Positions 4,704-5,423 of a stretch of DNA of 5,423 nucleotides are shown piece after piece. The DNA is from Rhizobacter sp. (GTDB lineage Bacteria > Pseudomonadota > Gammaproteobacteria > Burkholderiales > Burkholderiaceae_C). The stretch is taken from assembly GCA_025359585.1 (NCBI GenBank), contig JANYFX010000038.1:1-5423 (forward strand), given 5' to 3'. A program made the translations under genes and the position numbers. Each line of letters begins with the position of its first letter. Positions within the stretch are counted from its first letter, which is position 1. The notes under the pieces were generated by a model. That model did not search any database and had not been told where the DNA came from. It saw nothing but the letters and a program-made list of their open reading frames with translations.

Positions 4704-5423
4704 TCAGGCCCGCTCGGCGACCCAGGCCTGCACCGACGCGAGCGCCGCTGCGACCCTGGCGGGTTCGGTGCCGCCGGCCATCGCCATGTCGGCCTTGCCG
4801 CCACCTTTGCCGCCCACCTGCTGGGCCACGAAGTTGACGAGCTCGCCGGCTTTCAGCTTGCCGATGCGGTCGTTGGTGACGCCGGCCGCGAGCTGCACCT
4901 TGCCACCTTCGACGGCGGCCAGCACGATCACGGCGCTCTTGAGCTTGTCCTTGAGCTTGTCGAGCGTGTCGCGCAGCGTCTTGGCATCAGCGCCTTCGAG
5001 CTGCGCGGCCAGCACCTTGAGGCCGTTCACGTCGACCGCCTTCGAGAGCAGTTCGTCGCCTTGCGACGAAGCGAGCCTGCCCTTGAGTGACGCCAGTTCC
5101 TTCTCGAGCGCACGCACCTGATCGAGCACCTGCGTCAGACGGGCCGGCACTTCGGCGGGCGCGGCCTTCAAGGCGCCGGCGAGGTGTGCGACCGTGCCTT
5201 CGAGCGACTGCAGGTAGGCCAGCGCGTTGTTGCCGGTCACGGCCTCGACGCGCCGCACGCCCGCCGCCACGCCGCTTTCGGCCACGATCTTGAACAAGCC
5301 GATGTCGCCGGTGCGCTGCACGTGCGTGCCGCCGCAGAGCTCGCGGCTGCTGCCGATGTCGAGCACCCGAACCTCGTCACCGTACTTCTCGCCGAACAGC
5401 ATCAGCGCACCGGTTTTCTGTGC
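4704..5423 (-). CDS. alaS: Alanyl-tRNA synthetase, C-terminal 239 residues (cut by right edge)
   Basis: AlaRS charges tRNA-Ala with alanine and clears misacylated Ser- and Gly-tRNA-Ala. The fragment reads in frame from the window edge. It begins in the last part of the editing domain: LFGEKYGDEVRVLDIG (9-24 of the fragment) then SRELCGGTHV, where Cys30 and His34 belong to the conserved metal-binding editing motif (Cys666 region in E. coli). A charged helical hairpin follows (about 86-125, rich in Leu, Glu, Lys, Arg), then the DHHA1 C-terminal domain with GGKGGGKADMAMAGG (204-218). The full enzyme has about 875 residues, so roughly 27% is seen; the catalytic and tRNA-recognition domains lie outside. 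The stop TGA is at 4706-4704, 18 bp before the acetyltransferase gene, with no terminator hairpin between. Confidence 0.98.
   Translation of the reverse strand, partial: AQKTGALMLFGEKYGDEVRVLDIGSSRELCGGTHVQRTGDIGLFKIVAESGVAAGVRRVEAVTGNNALAYLQSLEGTVAHLAGALKAAPAEVPARLTQVLDQVRALEKELASLKGRLASSQGDELLSKAVDVNGLKVLAAQLEGADAKTLRDTLDKLKDKLKSAVIVLAAVEGGKVQLAAGVTNDRIGKLKAGELVNFVAQQVGGKGGGKADMAMAGGTEPARVAAALASVQAWVAERA
4938..4961. repeat. Tandem 12-bp duplication inside alaS
   Basis: CTTGAGCTTGTC occurs twice in immediate succession (4938-4949 and 4950-4961). On the coding strand it reads as two DKLK tetrapeptides in a lysine-rich helix just before the DHHA1 domain. The identity is exact at DNA level, so it may be a recent slippage duplication, although a repeated helix motif with fixed codon choice could give the same result. 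The reading frame is kept. Confidence 0.7.

Noticed and set aside
4044..5090. 348-codon plus-strand open frame opposite the GNAT and alaS genes
   Set aside because: The composition (Arg, His, Gln-rich) and lack of motifs mark it as the complement of real genes on the minus strand.
1..5423. Mobile elements, CRISPR arrays, tRNA or rRNA genes, defence or biosynthetic clusters
   Set aside because: No transposase, integrase, regular spaced repeats, RNA-gene signatures or defence-protein motifs are visible; coding is nearly continuous with housekeeping genes.

Overview
The window looks like a piece of a high-GC chromosome (by eye about two thirds G+C) from a betaproteobacterium, most likely of the order Burkholderiales (Rubrivivax/Leptothrix/Methylibium-type relatives). 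This placement rests on protein style and codon use, not on a database search. The region is almost entirely coding: seven genes, two of them cut by the window edges, and no sign of phage, insertion sequences, CRISPR or RNA genes.

Left block, minus strand (1-2245), in transcription order: a Tat-type exported thioredoxin-fold protein of the TlpA/ResA group (2245 to 1685), a signal peptidase I (1609 to 809), and coaBC, the flavoprotein that converts 4'-phosphopantothenate to 4'-phosphopantetheine (812 to beyond the left edge). The peptidase and coaBC overlap by 4 bp (a GTGA junction) and are surely cotranscribed. The 75-bp gap before the peptidase holds a promoter-like sequence with an imperfect 17-bp palindrome over its -10 box.

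Centre, plus strand (2345-3301): egtD, the histidine N-alpha-methyltransferase that makes hercynine, first step of ergothioneine synthesis. It is divergent from the thioredoxin-like gene across a 99-bp intergenic region containing short repeats and a hairpin. Its usual partner egtB is not next to it.

Right block, minus strand (3305-5423), in transcription order: the C-terminal third of alaS (alanyl-tRNA synthetase, entering from the right edge), a GNAT N-acetyltransferase resembling E. coli YhhY/AaaT, and an exported alpha/beta hydrolase of the dienelactone hydrolase family with a serine nucleophile. Gaps of 18 and 1 bp indicate one transcript. It converges on egtD, with only 3 bp between the two stop codons.

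Most of this is housekeeping and small-molecule metabolism. I found no new multi-gene system. The points most worth a second look are the signal peptidase I coupled to coaBC, the egtD without egtB, and the two small regulatory regions.
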